Source: Schistosoma haematobium
Lineage: Eukaryota > Platyhelminthes > Trematoda > Strigeidida > Schistosomatidae
Length of the DNA: 64,000 bases
Assembly (NCBI RefSeq): GCF_000699445.3
Contig: NC_067197.1
Location: 23,605,809 to 23,669,808, forward strand
Direction: 5' to 3'
The position numbers and the translations under genes are program-made. This document shows positions 25,637 to 35,698 of this stretch, piece after piece. The notes beneath the pieces are model-generated. The model did not search any database and was not told where the DNA came from. It saw only the letters and a program-made list of their open reading frames with translations. Each line of letters starts with the position of its first letter. The first letter of the stretch is position 1.

Positions 25637-25815
25637 ATTATAAAGCCAGGAAGTATTGAACAGTTGTTTCATCTTGATATGAGACTCCTCAATAACATGC
25701 ATTCATACGTTAACCGGGAATCGAACCCAAGACATTTATGTATCATGATAAGCGTTTAAACTTTATATTACTGGGTCAATATCCTATGCTTTACATGTTC
25801 AACTTTAATCAGTTT
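25637..25815 (-). mobile_element. Decayed family B retroposon in the K2P intron
   Basis: The minus strand keeps the B box (GTTCGATTCCC near 25719) and scattered ribozyme bases (GAGGAGUCUCAU; GAAACAACUG), but stem II and the CUGA motif are damaged. It lies about 180 nt from the last exon. Confidence 0.65.
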
Positions 25816-25924
25816 ACGATATTGTGCAACAATCATCCAACAACAATGTTGTTTAATTGACTAACACTAGACATGATTAAACTCCATTAGTCGAGGCTTC
25901 TCATTAGAATTCAATGATGACATA

Positions 25925-26285
25925 GATTGAGATCATGAACTGATTGATGTTAGGCCACCTGGAAGCACTGGACGGCCGTTTCGTCCTATTGTGGGACTCC
26001 TCAGCAGTGCGCATCCACGATCCCGCGAGCGGGATTCGAACTCAGGGCCTTCGGTCTCGCGCGCGAACGCTTAACCTACTGGACCACTGAGCCGGTATCC
26101 AATGGTGTTAATGTCTAACCTCAACCAATTCACGAAGTTGCGCGACCATCTTCCATTGTACTGACGTAGACACCTGTTTCTACCCGACACGGATTAGCTC
26201 CACTGGTCACGGCTTCTCACCAGAACTCACTGAATGGTCGTCCATAAATTATAGTCTCACCGATAATTTAAATAATTGCTTAGAG
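25925..26285 (-). mobile_element. Family B hammerhead retroposon in sense orientation in the K2P intron
   Basis: The minus strand shows the 5' body, A box (CGGCTCAGTGGTCC, complement of about 26082-26095), B box (GAGTTCGAATCCCGC, near 26027-26041) and an intact ribozyme with tail. It is one of the best-preserved copies in the window. Confidence 0.88.
25958..26017 (-). ncRNA. Hammerhead ribozyme, family B, intact, sense strand of the K2P intron
   Basis: The core is CUGAGGA (complement of 25998-26004). Stem II is GUCC/GGAC with loop CACAAUA. GAAA, stem III ACGGCCGU and GUC (complement of 25971-25973) follow. Stem I GCACUG/CAGUGC is perfect. The predicted cut is about 510 nt upstream of the last K2P exon in the pre-mRNA. 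Confidence 0.88.
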
Positions 26286-27240
26286 TATATTAAACAATAT
26301 GTTCCACTTAATGAAATAGTACGATAGCTTGTTTTAAATATCAACTTGATTTGTAGCCTATTGGCCACCTTTGTGACTGAATATCCACTACTGAATAATA
26401 CTGTAGTGTGGTTTTAGATGAGTTGAAAACTAAAACTAATCAAATCCCCTGAATTCATTAAACTTTTAACCGTTTTTAAATGGTTTTAAGTTATGTAGAT
26501 TTCTCAGTTGTAATATTTTCACGTATTGTCAGATTATAGGCAGATTTTCCAAAGTCCTAACTGTAAGACTCGATCTATAAAGTCTAACAAGTATTCAGTG
26601 AAAGAGAGAATCTACCAGGTGACAACAAAAAAGAATCATCTTACAATAGATACCAGTTTAGGTTGGAGGTATCAAACATTTCATACTACCTGAATAGGTT
26701 CTACAAAATATGAAACCATAGACAAGTAGCACCAAAAAGTTTTGAAATAAAATCATCTGTCTAGTACCAATTTGAATTCCCGTTGGCAAAACACATTAAT
26801 ACCTCACTGGAATTTGAATTTCTTGGATTGTTCTATATGATTAATTGTATCACTAATATATATTTAAGTTATTAGAGTGGGAGAAAATAGATAGATTTAC
26901 ATGAATGGAAGTAATTTAAAGGTATTATCGTTATTTGCTTTATGGAATGCGATAACTAACAAAGCTGGTAGACTAAGTTCTTACTATCCTAATTGTTTTG
27001 ATAAATTTCTCTGGTATTTAGTGTAATAAATATTTTGAAATACTTCAAAGTTAATAGTCTACTACTGCCAAATTGAAATTCAACAAATTCACATAACACT
27101 TATCTTTAATTAGGTCTAATAAAAATATTTGGTATAATCTTATGTTCTGTGAAATCATAAAGGAAACATAACGATACATACATGATTGAAGATAAACACT
27201 TTGATTGAATGTATCATAAAACATTAATAATTTTCTAAAA
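26286..27240. other. Intronic AT-rich stretch, nothing recognised
   Basis: No coding signal. The minus-strand open frame at 27051-27248 is low-complexity and has no family features. Confidence 0.55.
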
Positions 27241-27560
27241 ATTACCAAGGTTTGATTTGATAATTTCGAATAAATTGAGCATTGGGTAGATTGTTATAAA
27301 TAATATATTTGTAATATCCCAATGAGTAGAAAATTAGGTTTTCTGACGTTTCGTGACTTAGCGTAAGTCACTTCTTCAGAGAATAAACAACCAAATTAAA
27401 ATTAATCCAAGTTTAAATAGTACATTGTTCCGTTGTACTATTTAAACTTGGATTAATTCTAATTTGGTTGTTTATTCTCTGAAGAAGTGACTTACACTAA
27501 GTCACGAAACGTCAGAAAACCTAATTTTCTACTCATTGGAATATTACAAATATATCATTT
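27241..27560. repeat. Family D palindrome (118-bp arms) with hammerhead-like motifs
   Basis: Arms 27306-27423 and 27435-27552 are reverse complements with about three mismatches, around an 11-nt loop. Each arm has, reading outward, CUGAAGA, an extra A, a long hairpin GUGACUU...AAGUCAC, GAAA and CGUC. This resembles a hammerhead with minimal stem III. The outer flank (27241-27305) recurs near 43990-44060. Confidence 0.8.
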
Positions 27561-27654
27561 TTATTTATAATTTTCTAAAAGTTTATTTTTCTTCTGAGTT
27601 ATCGTAGTTCGACAAGAAGTTTTGAATTTCCTTTTTATTTTTCAAGAATAATAC

Positions 27655-27845
27655 AAATGTAGAGGTTAGGCGTTGGCGCGCGAGATCGAAGGTTCTGGGG
27701 TCGACTTTAGCGTGCAGGATCGTGGATGCACGCTGCTGAAGAGTCCCACACTAGGACGAAATGGTCGTCCATTGCTTCCAGGTTTTCCATAGTGGTCTAG
27801 CTTTAATCGACTCATGAATTCAACCATTAATTTACTACAATTTCC
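27655..27845 (+). mobile_element. Family B hammerhead retroposon, 5'-truncated, plus strand
   Basis: The copy starts in the A-box region (GTAGAGGTTAGGCG), has a degraded B box (GGGGTCGACTTTAG) and an intact-looking ribozyme, then the tail ATGGTGGTC-type sequence to about 27845. Confidence 0.8.
27722..27783 (+). ncRNA. Hammerhead ribozyme, family B, core intact, stem I partly mismatched
   Basis: CUGAAGA is at 27736-27742, followed by GUCC/GGAC, GAAA, AUGGUCGU and a GUC triplet. Stem I (ACGCUG/CAUUGC) pairs incompletely. Confidence 0.7.
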
Positions 27846-28904
27846 ACAAACCTTCATTCTGGCAAAAACATCCAAACACATTAAAACACCATAATAAGTG
27901 TATCATTGATTAATTTGATCTATATGAATAAAAAATAATCGATAATTCTAGTATTCATTAGTTTTAATAACATTTTAGATAGACCTCTATTTAATGTGTA
28001 TAGCTGGAAATGTCATTATCAACATCGAGAAGTGATTAAATGAAGATCGTTTCATCGTGCTTAATACAAATTGACCGGCTAGTATGTGAACCTCTCAGCT
28101 TCCGGAAGTGATATCGACTGAAATCCCACAACAAAAGTCAATGTCCTGATGTTTGTGAACACGCTTCATGAATATATATGTCAGTTATTTTGAAACTTGT
28201 ATTTAGGAGGGTAGTTTTGAGACTTATTCTCATTTACCCAGAATGAATATCCAAAAGAAACGATTTTTGTTTAAAGCATATCTGATTTTGATGTTACATA
28301 TAAATATATACTTAGTCATTTAGCTTGACAAACATTAGAAATAATGAGTAACATTCTTCAGAGTACACTATATTTAGCTTCTTAAAAACATATCCAATTA
28401 TTTTAAACTCAAAAAGCACTATTTTAGATATAGAATCTAAAAAGATCGTTAAACTATGAGGTTTTATTAAAATAACTTTTCACCGTCAAAGCTCCACAAT
28501 TCTGGACTTCTTAGCAGTACTTTAGAAAATGTTAGAAAGTAAAGCTTAAGAAACAAGCTAACAAAGGTGCTTATCAATACTGGTTATTATTTTTGAGTTG
28601 TATATGTGATGAATAGAAACTTTCAAAAGTTACTATTTATTTTCGTCCTCTTCAAAACTGAAGCCTATTTCATCCAATAAAGAAAACATGTATACGAACA
28701 CAATACTGCTGATGTTTCAGTTAAACGTAATTTAAATTCGGAATGTTGCAAATCATCTAGTCTATTACAATCACGCTTAACCTCTTACTTTAAATCGTTT
28801 TTTTTTCAAAGTTTCCAAGACATTTTTCGACTACATTTCACTTTTACGTTAATTCTGTCAAAGTGATCATCCTTTATCATAACAAATATTCCTCATTTAA
28901 TATT
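27846..28904. other. Intronic AT-rich stretch, nothing recognised
   Basis: No gene or repeat identified on either strand. Confidence 0.5.
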
Positions 28905-29035
28905 AAATATGTTTTTGTGATATCTCAATGCGTAGAAAGTTGTATTACTGACGTTTCGTGACATAACGTAAGTCACTTCTTCACAGTTAATCAATAACCG
29001 AAATAAAATTAACACAAGTTTAGATGGTACTTTTG
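28905..29035 (-). repeat. Family D repeat, single arm
   Basis: The minus strand carries GUGAAGAAGUGACUUACG, a hairpin partner GUCAC, GAAA and CGUC (about 28948-28992). CUGA has become GUGA. Flanking sequence matches the other family D copies. Confidence 0.7.
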
Positions 29036-30013
29036 ATTTTCGACTCAAGTTCTGTAGCAATTACAACTTTCGTCTTTAGGGAAATCTAACACAAATGGCA
29101 TTACTTTTACGGTCATGAACTGCTATCATCTATAAAATCACTATAAACCAAGTACTATTTAAAAGTTGTTTTGTAATAGTTTAAGACTATTGATTAATGA
29201 ACTTGTAAACCTCCCACATCACAACTAAAACATATGGATTTTATTTTTTGGAACTTAAAATCATTGACAAAATGGGTTGAAATCTAGAGGTCTCTATTTT
29301 AAAATTCATTGATTTCTTAAATATAGTGCAAATATCATACGATACTATTCAAGGCCTTATGGATAAGATTACTAGAGAAGTAACATTTCTACTGATCTAA
29401 TAGGTTTGTATTATGATGCTCCTTTAAATCAAGTCCATAATATTATTTTCGTTCTTAAATAAGATGTAATTATATTTTACTATGCTCGATTAAGTATTAA
29501 CTCAGCACGGAGGTCTTTTAAGGTTATTGCTATTACTGGATCTGAGCAATATATAAGAGGGTTGGGGATGGAGCTAAAAAGCTTACCCATTGAGCTATGC
29601 AAGAAAGTAAAGTTTATTTATTTATTAATTTTTTTGGTTTTCAACCTGGATAGTCACGATAGTTCTATATAGAAAAAATATTAATCAATTGTTACTATGA
29701 CTTATTTATTGAAGTGATTTAAACAATAAAAAAAATGAATTGAGTATAATTGGTTCTTGATAAAAATCGGATCAGATAATTTTTTTTAAAAATAAAAAAA
29801 ATATTTATTGATTTTAATAAAAAGAAACATTAATCAAAATGTCTTCCAGATGAAAAACCATATTAACTAAGGAAACAAATGGCAATATCTATCTAGAGAA
29901 TCATGATTATTTCATATCAATTTAAGGGATCTTTTTAGGATAAATCTAGTGAATTTCTATCATTATCAACATTTATTTTGATTAATTAATCATGCAGTAT
30001 AAAAGAGAAAATA
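29036..30013. other. Intronic AT-rich stretch, nothing recognised
   Basis: No coding or repeat signal apart from short A/T runs. Confidence 0.5.
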
Positions 30014-30376
30014 ATTAAATGATTAATATTTGAATGAAGAATATACTTTTCAAGAAATTCTATTCACATTCTACAATTATATATATTCAAATTAATAATT
30101 TGATAAATGGTCAAGTTAAGGGTAAAATATATCGTTTAAAGCATGTGAATTTAGGATTATGATAAACAAAATACAATAAAATTGCTGAGGTTGACAAGAC
30201 TCATATAGAATGTTAATTTGAATCTGCATATATATATTAAGTGAAAATTCAAGATCCATGATCAGAATAAATATGGGTTAAATAGGGTGAGACAGATCAT
30301 AGTGCTATTACGATTCGATCAAATGTTTAGTGGAAGGCTATATTGTGTTATAAAATTAGTAAGACGTAATAAGGAG
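30014..30376 (+). repeat. Left arm of 363-bp inverted repeat, Penelope-like element 1
   Basis: This arm pairs with 31299-31661. Only about one mismatch (G versus T near 30366) was seen in the parts compared by eye. The arm is AT-rich noncoding sequence. Confidence 0.9.
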
Positions 30377-31101
30377 CGAGTTATATTGGTCGAAGTTCTA
30401 GGAATTTACATTTTCGTGCTCGTGAACACCTCCGAGTGTGGCTAACTAAAGGTTTGATGAAGAAAATGAACATCTCTATCTTGGCCCATTTAATACAAAC
30501 TGGTCATAATGTCAATATAAACCAATCTTTTTCAATTATTTATAAGGTCAGTAATAAAATGGTGGTTGGAGGTAGTCAACAGGAAACCGTGGACATTGAT
30601 CACTACCCAGTGATCAATCAGTTGTGATTACGTCTCAGTCCTATAGGAGGCCAGTCGCGGCGCGGATAGCGCAGTGGTGAAGTCTCTGACTGTGAAACCG
30701 GGTGACACGGGATCGAACCCGTCGGGGAGCATCAGTCCCCTCAAGATTACAGGTACATTCTGCTGACTTGTGCCATGTAGCACGAAACTTTGGTCCAAGG
30801 TTTCTTGTTGACTACCTCTAGCCACCATCTTATCTCAACATAGTGCATGCAATGTCGAGTCACCTAGATTAGTGGCCACATTGCAACTTCGTCAATAGCA
30901 TTCAATCTGCATTAAGAAGGACTTGACATACATGAGATTGATCACCACCCAGTGATCAACCGATTGTGATAAGGTCAGTAATTCTTGCCAAATCTTGCCA
31001 GACTTAATGTCGTTCAAACGGCTGAAGCAGTAGCCATTCGGATGAAGAAACTGGAGCTACACGTACAGAAGAAAAATCTTCAACCACTCCTCCTCCCCTA
31101 G
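30375..31101 (+). pseudogene. Penelope-like retroelement C-terminus, GIY-YIG endonuclease, split by a retroposon
   Basis: The reading from 30375 gives SYIGRSSRNLHFRAREH, the YIG half and downstream Arg/Glu region of the GIY-YIG nuclease domain that Penelope-like elements carry after the reverse transcriptase. It continues ILAHLIQTGHNVN to 30555. The reading resumes after the nested element at 30983, with a frameshift near 30990, and ends AEAVAIRMKKLELHVQKK...LLLP and TAG at 31099-31101, a typical Penelope C-terminus. The reverse transcriptase and the GIY half are missing, so the copy is dead. The retroposon insertion left a clear duplication of its target inside this frame. Confidence 0.8.
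30556..30968 (+). mobile_element. Family C hammerhead retroposon inserted in Penelope-like element 1, with a 14-bp target duplication
   Basis: The copy is bounded by ATAAGGTCAGTAAT at 30542-30555 and again at 30969-30982, a target-site duplication. The left end (about 30558-30594) is an inverted copy of the sequence that follows the ribozyme cleavage site. The body has a tRNA-like A box (ATAGCGCAGTGG, near 30666) and B box (GGATCGAACCC, near 30710). A hammerhead-like segment follows at about 30750-30800. Its core reads CUGACUU in place of CUGANGA, while stem II and GAAA are kept, so it is probably inactive. The 3' part ends in TGATCACC...TTGTGAT sequence. Confidence 0.85.
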
Positions 31102-31298
31102 TCAACCTCAATGCCAAATAATCAATAGTAATCTTGGCTATTGAATGACCTAATTTGACAATTGTACTTACAACGTTTCGTAGTCAATTGTAATTGTCTC
31201 TGATATCTTTATTCACAAATCTTTGTATCATCATTACTATTGGTTAAACATCATCATTAATCTCCCCATTACATGATTCATTCACTTCGCATTCACCC

Positions 31299-31661
31299 CT
31301 CCTTATTAAGTCTTACTAATTTTATAACACAATATAGCCTTCCACTAAACATTTGATCGAATCGTAATAGCACTATGATCTGTCTCACCCTATTTAACCC
31401 ATATTTATTCTGATCATGGATCTTGAATTTTCACTTAATATATATATGCAGATTCAAATTAACATTCTATATGAGTCTTGTCAACCTCAGCAATTTTATT
31501 GTATTTTGTTTATCATAATCCTAAATTCACATGCTTTAAACGATATATTTTACCCTTAACTTGACCATTTATCAAATTATTAATTTGAATATATATAATT
31601 GTAGAATGTGAATAGAATTTCTTGAAAAGTATATTCTTCATTCAAATATTAATCATTTAAT
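31299..31661 (-). repeat. Right arm of 363-bp inverted repeat, Penelope-like element 1
   Basis: This is the reverse complement of 30014-30376. It lies downstream of the Penelope coding remnant, where the 3' terminal repeat of the element is expected. Confidence 0.9.
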
Positions 31662-31743
31662 ATGATAGGGATTTTTAAACGAAGAAAAATTGAATTTCAA
31701 AAATGATTAATTAAGCTCAACATTTAGACAATTATCTGTTTTC

Positions 31744-32446
31744 TAGCTACAATATCAAGGTCCTCAAATGCGAAACGGATAACAGCACTCCAATCACACT
31801 TGATAGCAAAACTCTGGAAGATGTAGAATCCTTCACATACTTGGGAAGCATCATCGATAACAAAGAGGACCAAATACAGACGTAAATGAAAGGATTGCCA
31901 AAACAAGGGCCACATCACTACAATCGAAGAACATATGGAACTCAAAACAACTTTCAACAAATATCAAAATCACAATCTTCAATACGAACGTCAACACAGT
32001 TCTAATGTACAGAGCTGAAACTTCGAGAACTACTACATCCATCATCAAGAAGGTACAAATATTTATAAATAGTTGTCTACGCAAGATACTCAACATTCAT
32101 TGACCGGATACCATCAGAAACAGCCTTCTGTGGGAGAGAACAAACCAGCTTCCAGATGAAGAGGAAATTAGGAAAAGACGATGGAAATGGATAGGACATA
32201 CATACATCATCATCAGTCATCAAACTGCATCACGAGGCAAGCCCTAACTTGTAATCCTGAAGGGAAATGGAAAATAGGAAGGTCAAAGAACACATTACGT
32301 CGGGAAATAGAGACAGATATGAAAAGGATGAATAACGACTGGAAGGAGTTGGAAAGGATTGCTCGAGACAGGGTTGGATGGAGAATGCTGATGGGCAGTT
32401 TATGCTCCTTCTCGAGGAGTAACAGGCGTAAGTAAGTAAGTAAGTA
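31744..32446 (+). pseudogene. 5'-truncated RTE LINE fragment, plus strand (RT C-terminus)
   Basis: This fragment matches the C-terminal part of the RTE ORF at 18930-21947: [10 protein letters not shown], then a broken thumb region, then [29 protein letters not shown] and DRVGWRML. It has several stops and frameshifts. It ends in (TAAG)n at about 32427-32446, as the longer copy does. An insertion (TYIHHHQSS in translation) after WIGHT is shared only with the fragment at 38513-39575. From about 31805 onward it looks essentially identical to that fragment, while the first 60 bases are clearly diverged. Confidence 0.85.
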
Positions 32447-32731
32447 AGTAATTTACGATGTAAATAATCAAAAAAAATTCAATGAATTGAAAGTTAATAT
32501 AAAAATATTCTATTCAACACTATACATTCAAATTGTTAAATAATACACTTTTCTTTTTCTAATAAACAGTTATCTCCAAGTAGATATTAATAGAATAAAA
32601 GTAATTTTTCAATTCTTCTTTTTTCAATAGATTATCAGGAAAAGAAAATCGTAAAAATATTACGTAGATACATTGTTCACATATAAAATCATTTATTCAA
32701 CTATTTCACAAATTAAAAATACAAAGTTCAC

Positions 32732-32955
32732 CGATGGGATCTTTGTTCAACGAATTTATTATCAAGCTGTACAATCGTATATAGATATATATATGAAGGG
32801 ATTTTTGTTTGTTTGTTAAAGTACTAATTCCGTAAGAGTATGTGAACACGAATAAACAAGATGACGTAATAGAAGAGATTATTATACTAGATTACGTTAT
32901 ACGAATAATAACAATAGATTTAATGAATGTAATAAGATGAATAAAATAATTAAAA
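32732..32955 (+). repeat. Arm 1 of 224-bp inverted repeat, Penelope-like element 2
   Basis: This arm pairs with 34229-34452. It contains a TATATATATGAAGGG stretch and runs up to the nested family B element. Confidence 0.9.
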
Positions 32956-32961
32956 TGGTTT

Positions 32962-33510
32962 TCACAAGTTGAAATCATGAGCCAATTCAAGCTAGACTAC
33001 CATGGAAAACCTGGAAGCACTGGACGGCCGTGGTGGTCTAGCTTCAATTGGCTCATGATTTCAACTTGTGAAATTTCTAAAAATCTCCACAAAACCCATT
33101 CTGATAATGATAATCACCTGCTCACTAGTGACTGACTTCAGGAGACACTCCTGGAGTTCTAGTGAGAAGCCGTTACCAGTGGAGTTCAACCAGGTCTGTT
33201 GTGAGATATCAGCTCACTGAAGACAATGGTGTTCGGCGGCGCAATTTCATGGATTGGTTGAAGTTAGACATTAACACCGTTGGATGACCGCTCAGTGGTC
33301 TGATGGTTAAGTGCTCGCGCGCGAAGCCAGTAGGTCCCTGGTTCGAACCCGCGGGGGCGGGTTCGTGGATGCGCACTGCTGAGGAGCCGCATACTAGGAC
33401 GAAACGGCCGTCCAGTGCTTCCAGGTATTTCATGGTGGTCTAGCTTCGATTGACTCATGATTTCAATCTGTGAAATTTCTAAAATCTCCACAAAACCCAT
33501 TCTGATAATA
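32962..33510 (+). mobile_element. Family B hammerhead retroposon, partly dimeric, inside Penelope-like element 2
   Basis: The order is: an inverted tail piece (about 32969-33030), a direct tail (33031-33112), the 5' body with CACCTGCTCACTAGTGACTG, a tRNA-like A box (CGCTCAGTGGTCTGATGG, about 33287) and B box (GGTTCGAACCC, about 33340). The ribozyme (33366-33425) and a second direct tail to about 33510 follow. The tail therefore occurs twice in direct orientation plus once inverted, suggesting a 1.5-unit tandem copy. Confidence 0.8.
33366..33425 (+). ncRNA. Hammerhead ribozyme (family B), core intact, stem II weakened
   Basis: The core is CUGAGGA at 33379-33385. GAAA comes after stem II. Stem III is ACGGCCGU, with a GUC cleavage triplet at 33410-33412. 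Stem I is a perfect GCACUG/CAGUGC. Stem II reads GCCG...AGGAC, so it has mismatches compared with other family B copies. Confidence 0.7.
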
Positions 33511-33588
33511 AAATAGTTTTGTTACAATAATTAAAGGTCATTAAACATCATAGAGGTGTAAAAATAAATAAGGTGATATGATGAGCAT

Positions 33589-34228
33589 TTATGAATAAAA
33601 TAAACAGAATATATGACATAGGTAAAGGGAAATGCAGCTATAAAAATAATAATTAATTAAGGCCAAGGACGTACCTCTTTTGTACACATAGTTCTGGTTT
33701 GAGCTCATAGATGGTAAGGGCTTGGTTATTTTTAGGTGTTGGATACGAAGAAATCTAGGTAGATTTGAACGAATCATATATACAACCTTAAAATCAAACT
33801 GTGGATCCGTAGAATGATTACAATCGATTAGGTATTCAAGTATAGAGCTCCTAACTGTTTTACTCTCATCCTTGTAGAACCGAACTGGGACGTGTTCCCG
33901 TCTGCGAGTTGAAAGCAAGCACTGGCTATGGTCAATGTACCTTGCTCCACAAGAGCAAGTGAACTGGTAAACGCACATAGTAGCGACCAGACGCAGAAGC
34001 TTGTCTTTTATGGATACAGAAATTAAGTTCCTACTCGTGAAGGTTATTCGCAATTTAGCTGCATTAAACGTTCTTCTAATAGTTGTTGTTAGACGATTTT
34101 TGACTACATCTGATGTTCGATCACCTTTAAATTCCAGACTTATATGAAGGTTTTTCTTCGTAACGGAGCAACTAGGTTTCATGTCACAACTACTTCTATT
34201 CATATTCTTTTCTATGAACCGTTCTGGG
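33589..34228 (-). pseudogene. Penelope-like retroelement C-terminal region with GIY-YIG-type domain
   Basis: The minus-strand frame is open from the repeat junction (34228) to a stop at 33589. It begins NPERFIEKN, the linker after the reverse transcriptase. It then shows CVYQFTCSCGARYIDHSQ followed by LLSTRRREHVPVRF, which is the Penelope GIY-YIG nuclease region, and RSSILEYLIDCNHSTDP. YIG has become YID, replacing a hallmark glycine, so the domain may be inactive. There is no frameshift across about 210 codons. The reverse transcriptase is absent. Penelope assignment is strong; activity is unlikely. Confidence 0.8.
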
Positions 34229-34452
34229 TTTTAATTATTTTATTCATCTTATTACATTCATTAAATCTATTGTTATTATTCGTATAACGTAATCTAGTAT
34301 AATAATCTCTTCTATTACGTCATCTTGTTTATTCGTGTTCACATACTCTTACGGAATTAGTACTTTAACAAACAAACAAAAATCCCTTCATATATATATC
34401 TATATACGATTGTACAGCTTGATAATAAATTCGTTGAACAAAGATCCCATCG
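34229..34452 (-). repeat. Arm 2 of 224-bp inverted repeat, Penelope-like element 2
   Basis: This is the reverse complement of 32732-32955. Near its outer end (34409-34450) it has TGTACAGCTTGATAATAAATT, resembling TGTACAGCCTGATGATGAAGT at 35407-35427, possibly a shared Penelope terminal motif. Confidence 0.88.
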
Positions 34453-35698
34453 CTGTATTTCATGTTTTTTATTTTTAATATTTCACAAATGATAGTCTGA
34501 TTAGCACAGAATTTCTTTCTTCCTTTCCTTTACCTCTTGTTTTTTTTCCCGAAAACTACAAAACATTTGGAGTTTAATTTTTAAATTATCATTGACATAA
34601 ACTGATTGTTTTATCTATGTGGATTATATTGTGGTTTGTTTCTCAACCATTCAAAGAAAGAGTTGATAAGATTTAACAAATGTAAAATAAATTTTTTTTG
34701 TTAATTATATTTTCCTTGAAAAAGCCTGAACCAGATTGCCAGGCGAAACACGTTAGATTTACCTGAAATTCTTTCGTTGAGTTTTTACAAATACATTCTT
34801 CCTCTTTATTGTCTCATATTAACTCGGCGCCTAAATATTGTGAACCTATTCGTTCAGATTTAGACGAAAGTTCTTATTTATGTATTCAGAAAAAATATAT
34901 CCAGCCTCTATGTTTACCGTGGCCTACAACTGGATCACCGAATACCTAGACTGAATATTAAAAACCTCTTACTCCCTTCCTTTATTTCATTTATTTTCCT
35001 TATTATCATTATTTTTGATTATCTCTATCTTAATCTTCACATCCATCATTCCCAATTCGTTTATCGTAATTACCTGGATAACACCCTCCTTATTACATAT
35101 TATATATCTCAATTGACAAGATTAAATTCTCCTACTATGCATTTTATTCATACAATTTCTTTCGCATTTTCATTTTTGCTATAATACTATTCTCTACTTA
35201 TTGTGACTGAACACTTTACTCCAGATCATCCTGACCTTTATTGAATGACCTTTCTAATTTGTCAAATATTACAATTTTGAAGTATATATATATATATCGT
35301 AACAGATGCAAACGTTTACCATTTTTAACATATAACATTGTCAAATTCATTAATACATGCCTTAATTTTGGCCTTTGTAAATTATTATAATCATGGACTT
35401 ATAACTGTACAGCCTGATGATGAAGTTATTGAAAATAATTGTTTACTCAAATATTCTTCAATTTTGAATATTCTATGGGGATTTTTAAAGTGCTTATAAA
35501 AATTTTCTTTTCTTTTTTTGATTTTTTTTTGTGTGAAAAAAAAACAAACCAATGAGAAAGATGGTACATGAGAACAGTAAATGAAATCTCTTTAAAAATA
35601 GTGAATAAATTTCTAATTTTAAAATAATCACTAAGAGAAGTTAATTAAATTCAACAACAAAAAAATATATTTAATTTTTATAACAAAATTATGTTGAA
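34453..35698. other. Noncoding stretch with Penelope-terminal-like motifs
   Basis: A hairpin GCCUGAACCAGAUUGCCAGGC followed by GAAACACGUU lies at about 34728-34756. TGTACAGCCTGATGATGAAGT at about 35407-35427 resembles the outer end of the repeat at 34409-34450. These look like pieces of Penelope-like terminal regions. No open frame survives. Confidence 0.4.

Larger units (their letters stand above)
30014..31661 (+). mobile_element. Penelope-like element 1: truncated GIY-YIG end flanked by 363-bp inverted repeats
   Basis: The two arms, 30014-30376 and 31299-31661, are nearly perfect reverse complements of equal length, and the inner edge of the left arm abuts the start of the surviving coding sequence. 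Penelope-like elements are known to be flanked by terminal repeats (pLTRs) in direct or inverted orientation. Here a 5'-truncated copy appears joined to an inverted pLTR. A family C retroposon (30556-30968) is nested inside it. Confidence 0.75.
32732..34452 (-). mobile_element. Penelope-like element 2: truncated copy flanked by 224-bp inverted repeats
   Basis: The arms 32732-32955 and 34229-34452 are equal-length reverse complements with no mismatch noticed. As in element 1, the inner edge of the repeat upstream of the gene coincides with the point where the coding sequence begins. The arm sequence differs from that of element 1, so these are two subfamilies showing the same arrangement. A family B retroposon (about 32962-33510) is nested near the 3' end. 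Confidence 0.75.

Noticed and set aside
25925..26110. Genuine tRNA genes at the A/B-box segments of families A, B and C
   Set aside because: The segments lack a complete acceptor stem and cloverleaf and always lead into a hammerhead. They are internal pol III promoters of retroposons.
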